Assembly (NCBI RefSeq): GCF_025133575.1
Contig: NZ_CP104011.1
Span: forward strand, 5,960,965-6,024,964
Origin: Pseudomonas sp. GCEP-101
GTDB lineage: Bacteria > Pseudomonadota > Gammaproteobacteria > Pseudomonadales > Pseudomonadaceae
Reading direction: 5' to 3'
Length of the DNA stretch: 64,000 bases
Part shown: in pieces, positions 25,518-33,840 of the stretch
Layout: the number at the start of each line of letters is the position of its first letter
How positions within the stretch are numbered: the first letter of the stretch is position 1
Position numbers and translations under genes: made by a program
Notes under the pieces: model-generated
The model's database searches: none
Told to the model about the DNA's origin: nothing
The model's input: the letters and a program-made list of their open reading frames with translations, nothing else

Positions 25518-26281
25518 CACGCCCCCAGGATGCGCCGGACGCGCTCCAGGTCTTCCGGGGTGTCGACACCGGCCTGCGGCGCCTCCAGGGCGTCGGCCAC
25601 GTGGATGCGCACGCCGTGCCACAGCGCGCGCAGCTGCTCCAGGCACTCCGTGTCTTCCAGCCAGCACGGGCCCCAGGCCACGAAATCACGCAGGAAGCGC
25701 GCGCGGTAGGCGTAGATGCCGATATGGCGGCGGTACGGCACGTTCGCCGGCAGGCTGTCGCGGTCTACCGCGAAGGCGTCGCGCGCCCAAGGCAGCGTGG
25801 CGCGGCTGAAGGTCAGCGCGAGACCGTTCTTGTCGCTGACCACCTTGACGATGTTCGGATTGAACAGCGCCGCCGGGTCGTGGATTTCCTCGCACAGGGT
25901 GGCGATGCCCGCTTCCGGGTGCGCGGCGAGGTTGGCGGCCACCTGATCGATGATCGACGGCGGCACCAGCGGCTCGTCGCCCTGCACGTTGACAACGATG
26001 GCGTCGTCGGCCAGGCCCAGCGCATCGGCCACTTCCGCCAGGCGGTCGGTGCCGGAGTTGTGCTCGGCGCGGGTCAGCACCACCTGGGCGCCGAAGCCCT
26101 GGCAGGCCTCGACGATGCGCGCATCGTCGGTGGCGACCACCACCTGGGTGGCGGAGCTTTTGCCCGCCTGCGCCCAGACGTGCTGGATCATCGGCTTGCC
26201 GGCGATGTCCTGCAGCGGCTTGCCGGGCAGGCGGGTGGAGGCGTAGCGGGCGGGAATGACGACGGTGTAGGCCTGGCTCAT
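25517..26281 (-). CDS. kdsB: 3-deoxy-manno-octulosonate cytidylyltransferase
   Basis: A 254-residue enzyme that activates Kdo as CMP-Kdo for the LPS inner core. VVIPARYASTRLPGKPLQDIAGKPMIQHV is the nucleotide-binding N-terminus; VVNVQGDEPLVPP and PYRRHIGIYAYR are family motifs. It follows the small Trm112-like gene by 4 bases, in a run of LPS genes with lpxK. Confidence 0.96.
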   Translation of the reverse strand: MSQAYTVVIPARYASTRLPGKPLQDIAGKPMIQHVWAQAGKSSATQVVVATDDARIVEACQGFGAQVVLTRAEHNSGTDRLAEVADALGLADDAIVVNVQGDEPLVPPSIIDQVAANLAAHPEAGIATLCEEIHDPAALFNPNIVKVVSDKNGLALTFSRATLPWARDAFAVDRDSLPANVPYRRHIGIYAYRARFLRDFVAWGPCWLEDTECLEQLRALWHGVRIHVADALEAPQAGVDTPEDLERVRRILGA

Positions 26282-26285
26282 GGCG

Positions 26286-26471
26286 TTACTTGTCCAGACG
26301 TTCGTCGACGTTGAGGGTGCGCGCTTCCCCTTCGAGCATCACCGGGATGCCGTCGCGCACCGGGTAGGCCAGGCCGTCGGCCTTGCAGATCAGCTCGGAC
26401 TTGTCGTCGGTGAGCTTGAGCGGGCCCTTGCACAGCGGACAGGCGAGGATATCGAGGAGTTTCGGGTCCAT
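26286..26471 (-). CDS. Trm112 family / YcaR-like small zinc protein
   Basis: A 61-residue protein: ILACPLCKGPLKLTDDKSELIC KADGLAYPVRDGIPVML. The first C-x2-C pair is clear; the second cysteine region is reduced. YcaR-like proteins are always between lpxK and kdsB but have no established role in LPS synthesis; eukaryotic Trm112 activates methyltransferases. Confidence 0.88.
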   Translation of the reverse strand: MDPKLLDILACPLCKGPLKLTDDKSELICKADGLAYPVRDGIPVMLEGEARTLNVDERLDK

Positions 26472-26526
26472 GGTGCGTTCCTTGAGCTTGAAGATATGAA
26501 TGCGGGCGGCGCAACTGCGACGCCGA

Positions 26527-27525
26527 TCAGCGGGCGACCAGCCGCTCGAGCTGGGCGTCGAACCAGGCGACGAAGGCCGGCGACGGCTGCGCTTCGACGG
26601 CGAGGTACCACCAGTCGGGCGCGGCGAAGGACCGGCATTTCACCGCGTCCTTCTCGGTCATGACCAGCGGCAGTGCCGGCGTGAAGCGCAGCTGCTCGGC
26701 GGTATAGGCCGCATGGTCGGGGAAGGGATGCGGAATCGGCCGCCAGTTTAGCGCCTCGAGCGTCTTGAAGAAACGCTGCGGGTTGCCGATCCCGGCCAGC
26801 GCGTGGAGCGACTGACCGGCGGGGAAATGCTCGACGCCACGGCGTTCGCCGCTGGCCAGGTTGACCAGGGCAGAAGGTCGCAGGACAAAGGAGAAGGCCC
26901 CCGGCGGATCGGACGGCGCGCCATTGTGCAGCACGGCGTCGACCTCCTCCAGGCGCTCGGCGGGTTCGCGCAGCGGCCCGGCGGGCAGGCAGCGGCCGTT
27001 ACCCAGGCCGCGGGCGGCGTCGATCAGCACCAGTTCCAGGTCACGGGCCAGGCGATAGTGCTGCAGGCCGTCGTCGCACAGGATCAGGTCCAGCGGCTCC
27101 TCGGCCAGCAGAGCGCGCACGGCGCTGGAGCGGTCCGGGTCGATCATCAGCGGCACGCCGCTGCGGCGCACGATCATCAGCGGCTCGTCGCCCGCCTGCG
27201 CCGCCGACTGCTCGGCGCGCACGCGCCAGGGCGTCTGTGGCGGCCTGGCGCCGTAGCCACGACTGACCACGCCGACCTTCAGCCCACGGGCGCGGCAGTG
27301 TTCGATCAGCCAGAGGATCATCGGCGTCTTGCCGGTGCCGCCGACGGTGATGTTGCCCACCACGACGATGGGTACCGGCGCGCGGTAGGCCGGCTTGGCG
27401 CCGGAGAGGAAGTCCTGCCGGCGGCCTTGGGCGATGCGCCGGTAAAGCAGTTCGAGCGGCCTCAGCAGGGCAAGGGCCGGGTGGCCCTTGTACCAGGCGT
27501 CGAGCAGGCGGTCGGAGAACGCCAT
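26527..27525 (-). CDS. lpxK: Tetraacyldisaccharide 4'-kinase
   Basis: A 332-residue inner-membrane-associated kinase that makes lipid IVA. P-loop VVGNITVGGTGKTPMILWL near residue 55, then VVSRGYGARPP and DLILCDDGLQHYRLARDLELVLIDAARG, the Walker B-like site. The first ~40 residues form the membrane-associating helix. It overlaps exbD by one base. Confidence 0.95.
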   Translation of the reverse strand: MAFSDRLLDAWYKGHPALALLRPLELLYRRIAQGRRQDFLSGAKPAYRAPVPIVVVGNITVGGTGKTPMILWLIEHCRARGLKVGVVSRGYGARPPQTPWRVRAEQSAAQAGDEPLMIVRRSGVPLMIDPDRSSAVRALLAEEPLDLILCDDGLQHYRLARDLELVLIDAARGLGNGRCLPAGPLREPAERLEEVDAVLHNGAPSDPPGAFSFVLRPSALVNLASGERRGVEHFPAGQSLHALAGIGNPQRFFKTLEALNWRPIPHPFPDHAAYTAEQLRFTPALPLVMTEKDAVKCRSFAAPDWWYLAVEAQPSPAFVAWFDAQLERLVAR

Positions 27526-27974
27526 CAGGGGCTCTTCTTGTCCGCCTGCGCCTCGATGGTGGTGATGCGCAGGTGGGTGAAGCCCAGCTTGCCGGCGGCA
27601 TCCATCGCGGTGACCACGGACTGGTAGTTCACCTTGCCATCGGCGGTGATCACCACCGGCAGGCTGTTGTCGCCGGCGGATTCGCGCTGCATGGCGTTCA
27701 TCAGGTTTTCCAGATCGTCACGCGCCAGGCTCTGGCCATTGAGCGCGTAGTGGCCTTCGACACTGATGGAGATTTCGATCTGCTTGATCTCGGTGGCTTC
27801 CGGCGGCGTGCCGCTAACCGCTTCGGGCAGTTCGACCTTGAGCTGCGACGGCTTGGTGAACGAAGTGGCGACCACGAAGAACAGCAGCAGCACGAAGATC
27901 ACGTCGATCAGCGACGCCAGGTTGATGAAGACGTCCTCGCGGGCCGCTCCGCCCGCTCTGCGGCGGAATTTCAC
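27525..27974 (-). CDS. exbD: ExbD/TolR family biopolymer transport protein
   Basis: A 149-residue protein with one N-terminal transmembrane helix holding the proton-conducting aspartate (INLASLIDVIFVLLLFFVVATSF), then a periplasmic domain ending in HLRITTIEAQ. With the adjacent ExbB it should form a proton-driven motor. Its partner gene overlaps by 4 bases. No tonB is beside it; the exbB-exbD-lpxK linkage is common in gammaproteobacteria. Confidence 0.92.
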   Translation of the reverse strand: MKFRRRAGGAAREDVFINLASLIDVIFVLLLFFVVATSFTKPSQLKVELPEAVSGTPPEATEIKQIEISISVEGHYALNGQSLARDDLENLMNAMQRESAGDNSLPVVITADGKVNYQSVVTAMDAAGKLGFTHLRITTIEAQADKKSP

Positions 27975-28606
27975 GCTTTGCCTTCCTCGACGAAGTCGAC
28001 TTCGCGATCGCCCTGGGTCACTTCCACCAGCTTGATGGCTTCCTGTTCCATGGCGATGACCAGTTCATCGACGCGGCGCAGCAGGTAGCGGTGGAAGAAC
28101 ACCGACGGAATCGCCACGATCAGGCCGGCCGCCGTGGTGATCAGCGCCTTGGAGATACCGCCGGCGAGCATCGGCGCATTGGCCATGCCGTCGCCCATGA
28201 AGGCGCTGAAGATTTGGATCATGCCGAATACCGTGCCCAGCAGGCCGAGCAGCGGCGCCATGGCGGCGATGGTGCCCAGGGCATTGAGGTAGCGTTCCAG
28301 CTCGTGGATGACGCGGGAGGCGGCTTCCTCGATGCACTCCTTCATGATCTCGCGACCATGCTTGGAGTTGGCCAGGCCGGCGGCGAGGATTTCACCCAGC
28401 GGGGACGACGCGCGCAGGTCCTTCAGGGCCTGGCTGTTCATCTTCTTGTCCTTGATCTGCTTCCACACCTGGCCGAGCAGTTGCGGCGGGGCCACGCGGC
28501 TCAAGCGCAGGGTCCAGAGACGTTCGGCGACGATCGCCATGGCAGCGACGGAGCTCAGCAAGATCGGCAGCATCATCCAGCCGCCAGCTTTGACCAGTTC
28601 CCACAC
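27971..28606 (-). CDS. exbB: ExbB/TolQ family proton channel
   Basis: A 211-residue MotA/TolQ/ExbB protein with three transmembrane helices: near residues 8-28 (MMLPILLSSVAAMAIVAERLW), 110-135 (TIAAMAPLLGLLGTVFGMIQIF), and 155-180 (ALITTAAGLIVAIPSVFF). The start is a GTG at 28606 with AGGGGA upstream; the open frame continues upstream into ComEC sequence but only as a shadow. Confidence 0.92.
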   Translation of the reverse strand: MWELVKAGGWMMLPILLSSVAAMAIVAERLWTLRLSRVAPPQLLGQVWKQIKDKKMNSQALKDLRASSPLGEILAAGLANSKHGREIMKECIEEAASRVIHELERYLNALGTIAAMAPLLGLLGTVFGMIQIFSAFMGDGMANAPMLAGGISKALITTAAGLIVAIPSVFFHRYLLRRVDELVIAMEQEAIKLVEVTQGDREVDFVEEGKA

Positions 28607-28677
28607 AGTGGTGAATCCCCTGAAAAAAAGTGGCGCCACTCTAGCACAGGGGCCGTGGCGAGCCGACCGCCTCCAGT

Positions 28678-30888
28678 TCAATTTTCCTGCCAGAAATGTG
28701 CGCCTTCCCGCACTCCCCGGACCTCGCCATGGGCGCCGAGCGTCAGGGTCAGTGCGCCCTGCTCCGCCGTATCCTGAATCCGGACGCCCAGTGCGCGGAA
28801 GCGCTCGACGACCGACGGATGCGGATGGCCGTAAGGGTTGTTCGCACCACGGGAGATGATCGCCGTGGAGGGCTGGATCGCCCGCAGGAATGCCGGCCCG
28901 GAGGAACTGCGGCTGCCGTGGTGGCCGGCCAGCAGCCAGTCGATACGTTGCCGCGGATGCGCCGCCAGCCAGGCCAACTCGGCGGGTTGCGGCAAATCGC
29001 CGGTAAGCAGGATGCGCTCGCCGTTGGCTTCGATTTCCAGCACGCAGGAGCGGTCGTTGCTTTCCCGCGCGCCCGACCATTGCCAGCTTGAAAGACGAAC
29101 GCCGTCGATGGCCCAGTCTTCGTTTCGGCAAGGCCGCGCCTGCAACTCGGGCACCAGCCGCTCCGGTTCCCCGCTGATGACCTGCGCAGGCCGTAAAGCG
29201 TGCTTCACCGCGACGGCGCCGCCGGCATGGTCGTTGTCCGCGTGGCTGAGCATGAGCAGGTCCAGGTGGCCGATGCCCAGGCTGCGCAGCGTCGGCACCA
29301 CGACCCGTTCGCCGATGTCGAAATCGCCATTGCGCGCCCCCGTGTCGTAGAGCCAGACCTGGCTGCGCGTGCGGATCAGCACGGACAGCCCCTGCCCCAC
29401 GTCCAGCACCCGGATCTCGGCCGTGCCTGGCGCGGGCACCGGGAGCGTCGGCCAGAACAAAGGCAGGAACATCGCCAACCCCAGCGCCCGCAACGGCACC
29501 CCGGCCGGCGCCAGTAACAGGAGTGCCCCGAGCATCGCCAGCGCCACCGCCCAGACGGGCGCGGCGACGGGCTGCCAGGCGGGTGCCAGTGCCGCCATCC
29601 AGCCCAGCAGACGGAACAGCAGCTCGAGCAGACCACCCGACACCCACAGCAAGGCGTCGCCCAGCGCGGGAACGCCCAACGCCAGGCTGCCCAGCAACGC
29701 CAGCGGCACGACTACCAATTCCACCCAGGGCACGGCGATCAGATTGGCCAGCACGCCGGAAACGCTCAGCGGCAACCCCAGCGCAATCGATGCCGGCAAC
29801 AGTCCGACCGCCATCAGCCACTGCGCCCGCAGCCAGGTGCGCCAGGCGGTCCAACGCCCCAGCCGCCCGGAGAAGCCGAAGATCAGCAGCGCCACCGCCG
29901 CGTAGGACAGCCAGAACCCCGGCAACAGGACCACCAGCGGTTCGACCAGCAGCACCGCCAGCAGCGCGCCCAGCAGCGGCGTCCACAATCCGCGATGGCG
30001 ATAGCGCAGGCGCCACAGCAGGACGATGGAGACCATGATGCAGGCGCGCTGCAGCGGCACCTCGAACCCCGCCATCAGGCTGTAGGCCCAGGCGCCACAG
30101 GCGGCCAGCAGGCAGGCACAGGGCAGCCAGGGCAGGCGCGTCGGCCAGCAGCCGAAGCGCGCCAGGCCGGCCACCACGGCGTAGAGCAGACCAGCCAGCA
30201 GCGAGATGTGCGAGCCGGAAATCACCATCAGGTGCAGGGTTCCGGTGTCCTGCAACACTTGCCAGTCCGCCGTGGTCAGCCCGGAGGCGTCGCCCAGCAC
30301 GAGGGCGGCGAGCGCCCCGGAACGGCCGTGGGCATCCACCGCCAGCAGGCGCTGCCGCCAGGCTTCGCGCCAGGCCCGCGGGCCGCTGGAACCTTCCAGG
30401 CGCTGGCCGTCCTTCACACTGCCGGTGGCGCCGATGCGCTGGGCGGTGAGCCAGGCCTCGTAATCGAAGCCGGCGCCGTTGACCATGCCATGGGGACGCT
30501 TGAGCTTCACTGCCAGGCGCCAGCGCTCGCCGCCTTCCACCGGCGGCCCATCGAACCACGACAGGCGCAAGGTGGGGGGAACCTTCGCGCGGGGGCTGGA
30601 AACGTCGCCGAGAACGAGGCGCACCGACGGGCCGGAACGATCCGGCAGGCCTTCCACCCTCCCCTCCAGCCAAAGGGTACGGCCGTCCAGCATGGGCGCC
30701 AGGCGCTCATCCAGCGCCCACTGGGCCGACTGGCAGGCCCAGGCAAAGCCGAGCAGGAACAGCCCGACGGCGTAGGTGCGCGTGAACAGCAAGCGCAAGC
30801 CAAGCAGCGCACACAGCAACAGCGCCCAGCCAGGCGGCAGCGCAGGCATCCAGCGCAGCGCCAGCAGGCCCAAGGCCAGCGCGAACAT
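28678..30888 (-). CDS. comEC: DNA internalization-related competence protein ComEC/Rec2
   Basis: A 736-residue polytopic protein: an N-terminal membrane cluster, an OB-like periplasmic segment (WLEGRVEGLPDRSGPSVRLVLGD), the competence domain with HLMVISGSHISLLAGLLYAVV, then a C-terminal metallo-beta-lactamase domain with VLDVGQGLSVLI, LMLSHADNDHAGG and LLAGHHGSRSSSG. It forms the inner-membrane channel for incoming single-stranded DNA. The ATG at 30888 directly precedes the first helix; the frame is open to 30993, so the start is tentative. Confidence 0.9.
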   Translation of the reverse strand: MFALALGLLALRWMPALPPGWALLLCALLGLRLLFTRTYAVGLFLLGFAWACQSAQWALDERLAPMLDGRTLWLEGRVEGLPDRSGPSVRLVLGDVSSPRAKVPPTLRLSWFDGPPVEGGERWRLAVKLKRPHGMVNGAGFDYEAWLTAQRIGATGSVKDGQRLEGSSGPRAWREAWRQRLLAVDAHGRSGALAALVLGDASGLTTADWQVLQDTGTLHLMVISGSHISLLAGLLYAVVAGLARFGCWPTRLPWLPCACLLAACGAWAYSLMAGFEVPLQRACIMVSIVLLWRLRYRHRGLWTPLLGALLAVLLVEPLVVLLPGFWLSYAAVALLIFGFSGRLGRWTAWRTWLRAQWLMAVGLLPASIALGLPLSVSGVLANLIAVPWVELVVVPLALLGSLALGVPALGDALLWVSGGLLELLFRLLGWMAALAPAWQPVAAPVWAVALAMLGALLLLAPAGVPLRALGLAMFLPLFWPTLPVPAPGTAEIRVLDVGQGLSVLIRTRSQVWLYDTGARNGDFDIGERVVVPTLRSLGIGHLDLLMLSHADNDHAGGAVAVKHALRPAQVISGEPERLVPELQARPCRNEDWAIDGVRLSSWQWSGARESNDRSCVLEIEANGERILLTGDLPQPAELAWLAAHPRQRIDWLLAGHHGSRSSSGPAFLRAIQPSTAIISRGANNPYGHPHPSVVERFRALGVRIQDTAEQGALTLTLGAHGEVRGVREGAHFWQEN

Positions 30889-31040
30889 CCCTGTACGAGG
30901 CAACGCAGCAACTCCCGGCCACTGTCGCAACCGCCGGTCCGATTGGCCTGCGGCGGTTACACACGGACATAGTTGGCAATCAATGACTGTCACCTAGCTA
31001 GGCATAATGGAGCGTCGTCCGTCTGCCAGAGATTTCCCTC

Positions 31041-31571
31041 ATGCCGCGCCGAATCTTCAAGCGCTACATGCCGGATCCGGAGAGCATCAGGCACCACAAG
31101 GGCCTGCGCTTTCTCGGACCGCTGATCCAGTCGCCCAACCTCTGGCACCTCAATCGCCGCTCCGTGTCCCGCGCCATGGGCCTGGGGTTGTTCGCCGCGT
31201 TCATCCCGATCCCCCTGCAGATGCTGCTGGCCGCCTCGCTGGCGGTCTGGGCGCGGGCCAATCTGCCGATTTCGGTCGGGCTGGTCTGGCTGACCAATCC
31301 GATCACCATGCCGCCCGTTTTCTATTGCACCTACAAGATGGGCGCGTGGGTCATGGGCATCCCGGCCCGCGCCCTGCCCGACCACCTGACCTGGGAATGG
31401 ATCAGCGGCGAACTGGCGATGCTCTGGCAACCCTTCCTGCTGGGCTCGGTGATCTGCGGCATCCTGGTGGGCCTGCTCGGCTACCTGGCCACCGAAGGTT
31501 ACTGGCGCTGGTGGATCGGCCGCAGCTGGCGGCGACGCAGGGCACTGCGCAATCTGCAGAACGGCCTATAA
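31041..31571 (+). CDS. DUF2062 domain membrane protein
   Basis: A 176-residue protein with three or four membrane segments (VSRAMGLGLFAAFIPIP, LLAASLAVWARANLPISVGLVWLTNPITMPP, and LLGSVICGILVGLLGYLA). DUF2062 proteins are small and of unknown function. It is divergent from comEC, 152 bases between starts, and ends before a REP and a bidirectional terminator. Confidence 0.88.
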   Translation: MPRRIFKRYMPDPESIRHHKGLRFLGPLIQSPNLWHLNRRSVSRAMGLGLFAAFIPIPLQMLLAASLAVWARANLPISVGLVWLTNPITMPPVFYCTYKMGAWVMGIPARALPDHLTWEWISGELAMLWQPFLLGSVICGILVGLLGYLATEGYWRWWIGRSWRRRRALRNLQNGL

Positions 31572-31597
31572 CCGCCGCCTCGGCAATCACGGCTTTT

Positions 31598-31690
31598 CGT
31601 AGGAGCGAGCTTGCTCGCGAACCGCCCAATGCCAGAGCCGCCAGTAGGATTGTTCGCGAGCAAGGACTAGGCGTCCCCCTCGGTCCTACA
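31598..31690. repeat. REPIN downstream of the DUF2062 gene
   Basis: CGTAGGAGCGAGCTTGCTCG begins the left REP; the right, inverted REP (TTCGCGAGCAAGGACTAGGC, ending GGTCCTACAG) has diverged in its stem. Confidence 0.8.
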
Positions 31691-31695
31691 GGTAC

Positions 31696-31724
31696 AAAAA
31701 AGCCGCCCCGAAGGGCGGCTTTTT
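31696..31724. terminator. Bidirectional terminator between DUF2062 and the lol operon
   Basis: Stem AAAAGCCGCCC / GGGCGGCTTTT with a CGAA loop, A-run on the left and T-run on the right; both converging transcripts can use it. Confidence 0.92.
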
Positions 31725-31738
31725 CATGGGCCGATGGA

Positions 31739-32986
31739 TCACTCGTAACGCAGCGATTCCGCCGGCTGGGTCGAGGCCGCGCGCCAGGCCGGATACAGCG
31801 TGGCAAGGAAGCTCATCGACAGTGCCGCGACGCAGATCAACACGATGTCGCTGATCTGCGGGTCGGACGGCAGGTAGTTGATGAAGTAGATGTCCGAGTT
31901 GAACACATGGGTGCCCGCCACGCGTTCCAGGGTCGAGACGATGGCGGTGACGTTATACGCCGCCAGCACGCCGAGCACGCAGCCGATGACGGTGCCGATC
32001 AGGCCGATCACCGTGCCCTGCACCATGAAGATCGCCATGATCTGCTTCGGCGTGGCGCCCAGGGTGCGCAGGATGGCGATGTCCGCGCGCTTGTCGGCCA
32101 CCACCATGATCAGAGTGGCGATGATGTTGAAGGCGGCGACCGCGACGATCAGCAACAGCAGCAGACCGATCATGGTCTTTTCCATCTTCATCGCGCTGAA
32201 CAGGCTGCCCTGGGTGTGGGTCCAGTCGACCGAGCGGTAGCCCTCGCCCAGTTGTTTGGCGATGGCTGCACCGACTTCCGGCGCCTGGAACAGGTCCTTC
32301 AGGGCGATGCGCACGCTCTGCACCTGGCCGGGCTGCCAGCGCAGCAGGCTGGCCGCGTCGTCGACGTGGATCAGCGCCAGGGTGCTGTCCAGCTCGGCGC
32401 CGACCTTGAAGATGCCGACCACGTTCAGGCGCTGCATGCGCGGGGTGATGCCGCCGGGCGCGGTGCTCGGCTCCGGAACGATCAGCAGCAGGCTATCGCC
32501 GACGTTGACGTGGAAGCGCCGCGCGGTGATCTCGCCGATGACCACGCCGAACTCGGTGGCCTTCAGGTCGTCGAGGCTGCCACGGACCATGTGCTGGCCA
32601 ATGATCGACACCTGGGTTTCCAGGGCTGGATCGACACCATCCACTTCGATGGGCTGCATCATGCCTTTATAGGAGAGCATGCCATCGACCTCGGTGTAGG
32701 GCACCGCGCCGACGATCTGCGGATTCTTCTTCGCCACCTCGGCCACGTGCTGCCAGTCGTCCAGCGGGCCGCTGGCCTGCTGCAGCACGGCGTGCGGGAC
32801 CATGCCGAGGATGCGCGAGCGCATTTCCTTCTGGAAGCCGTTCATTACCGAGAGCACCACGATCATGGCCAGCACGCCCAGGGCGAGGCCGATCATCGAG
32901 GTCAGGGAGATGAACGAAATGTAGTGGTTGCGTCGCTTGGCCCGCGTGTAGCGGGTGCCGATGAAGACGGACAGGGGTCTGAACAT
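31739..32986 (-). CDS. lolE: Lipoprotein-releasing system permease (LolC/LolE family), third gene of the operon
   Basis: A 415-residue inner-membrane protein with four transmembrane helices (near residues 25-50 and three between about 270 and 405) and a large periplasmic domain. Starts MFRPLSVFIGTRYTRAKRRNHYISFISLTSMIG, almost the same as its paralogue at 33833-35086. It helps extract outer-membrane lipoproteins from the inner membrane. Named lolE only by operon order (lolC-lolD-lolE). A 143-base repeat separates it from lolD and ends right at its ribosome-binding site (TAAGAGAG). Confidence 0.88.
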   Translation of the reverse strand: MFRPLSVFIGTRYTRAKRRNHYISFISLTSMIGLALGVLAMIVVLSVMNGFQKEMRSRILGMVPHAVLQQASGPLDDWQHVAEVAKKNPQIVGAVPYTEVDGMLSYKGMMQPIEVDGVDPALETQVSIIGQHMVRGSLDDLKATEFGVVIGEITARRFHVNVGDSLLLIVPEPSTAPGGITPRMQRLNVVGIFKVGAELDSTLALIHVDDAASLLRWQPGQVQSVRIALKDLFQAPEVGAAIAKQLGEGYRSVDWTHTQGSLFSAMKMEKTMIGLLLLLIVAVAAFNIIATLIMVVADKRADIAILRTLGATPKQIMAIFMVQGTVIGLIGTVIGCVLGVLAAYNVTAIVSTLERVAGTHVFNSDIYFINYLPSDPQISDIVLICVAALSMSFLATLYPAWRAASTQPAESLRYE

Positions 32987-32999
32987 GGGCGACTCTCTT

Positions 33000-33142
33000 A
33001 GAACCTGTTCAAGGCCTTGCCGAGCGCAGCTCAGGCAAGGCGGAAGCAGGCGGAAAAGCGCAGTCTACGCGCTGTAAATGAGCATTTTCAGCCTGCTTCC
33101 AACGCAGCACGGGCAAGCGCAGGCAGGCATTGGGCAGGTTCT
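33000..33142 (+). repeat. Structured dispersed repeat, copy 1 (between lolD and lolE)
   Basis: Terminal inverted repeats AGAACCTG (33000-33007) and CAGGTTCT (33135-33142). A 10-bp stem GGAAGCAGGC (33042-33051) / GCCTGCTTCC (33091-33100), with inner GAAAA/TTTTC pairing, encloses GCTGTAAATGAGCAT. The element reaches the first base of the lolD stop codon. Confidence 0.75.
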
Positions 33143-33840
33143 CAGGCGGCAACCAGCCGGCCCTCCTCCAGGCGCAGCACGCGATCCATCTGCTGCGCGA
33201 GGTGGGTGTCGTGGGTCACCACCAGGAAGGCGGTGCGCAGGGACTGCGACAGTTCCAGCATCAGCTCCTGGATACCGTGGGCGGTGTGCTGGTCGAGGTT
33301 GCCGGTGGGCTCGTCGAGCAGCACCAGCTTCGGCGTGTTGACCAGGGCACGGGCGATGGCGACGCGCTGGCGCTCGCCGCCGGACAGCTCGGCCGGCTTG
33401 TGGCTCAGGCGATGGCCCAGGCCCACCCGCTCCAGCAGCGCGGTGGCCCGCTGGCGCGCCTCGGGGATCGGCGTCTTGCCGATCAGCAGCGGCATGCAGA
33501 CGTTCTCCAGGGCGGTGAACTCCGGCAGCAGGTGGTGGAACTGGTAGACGAAGCCCAGCGCCCGGTTGCGCAGCAGGCCGCGCTGCTTCTCGTTCAGCGC
33601 CGACAGTTGCTCGCCGGCCAGCCAGACGCTGCCGGTGCTGGGCGTATCGAGGCCGCCGAGCATGTTCAGCAGGGTACTCTTGCCCGAGCCGGAGCTGCCG
33701 ACGATGGCGACGCGCTCGCCGGGCAGCAGCTCCAGCTGCACGCCGGAGAGCACTTCGACCGACTGCGGGCCTTCCTCGTAGCGCTTGCCGAGGTCGCGGC
33801 AGCTCAGGACGGCCTGGTCGTTGGGGGTCGGCTTACTCAT
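33142..33840 (-). CDS. lolD: Lipoprotein-releasing system ATP-binding protein LolD
   Basis: A 232-residue ABC ATPase: Walker A VGSSGSGKSTLLN, signature LSGGERQRVAIARAL, Walker B KLVLLDEPTGNLD, H-loop VVTHD. It powers LolCE to hand lipoproteins to LolA. The ATG at 33840 overlaps the upstream permease gene by 8 bases. Confidence 0.95.
   Translation of the reverse strand: MSKPTPNDQAVLSCRDLGKRYEEGPQSVEVLSGVQLELLPGERVAIVGSSGSGKSTLLNMLGGLDTPSTGSVWLAGEQLSALNEKQRGLLRNRALGFVYQFHHLLPEFTALENVCMPLLIGKTPIPEARQRATALLERVGLGHRLSHKPAELSGGERQRVAIARALVNTPKLVLLDEPTGNLDQHTAHGIQELMLELSQSLRTAFLVVTHDTHLAQQMDRVLRLEEGRLVAA

Noticed and set aside
27971..30673. 900-codon minus frame joining exbB to sequence upstream
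   Set aside because: Only the last 211 codons are ExbB; the rest is an out-of-frame reading of comEC. The GTG at 28606 with AGGGGA is the real start.
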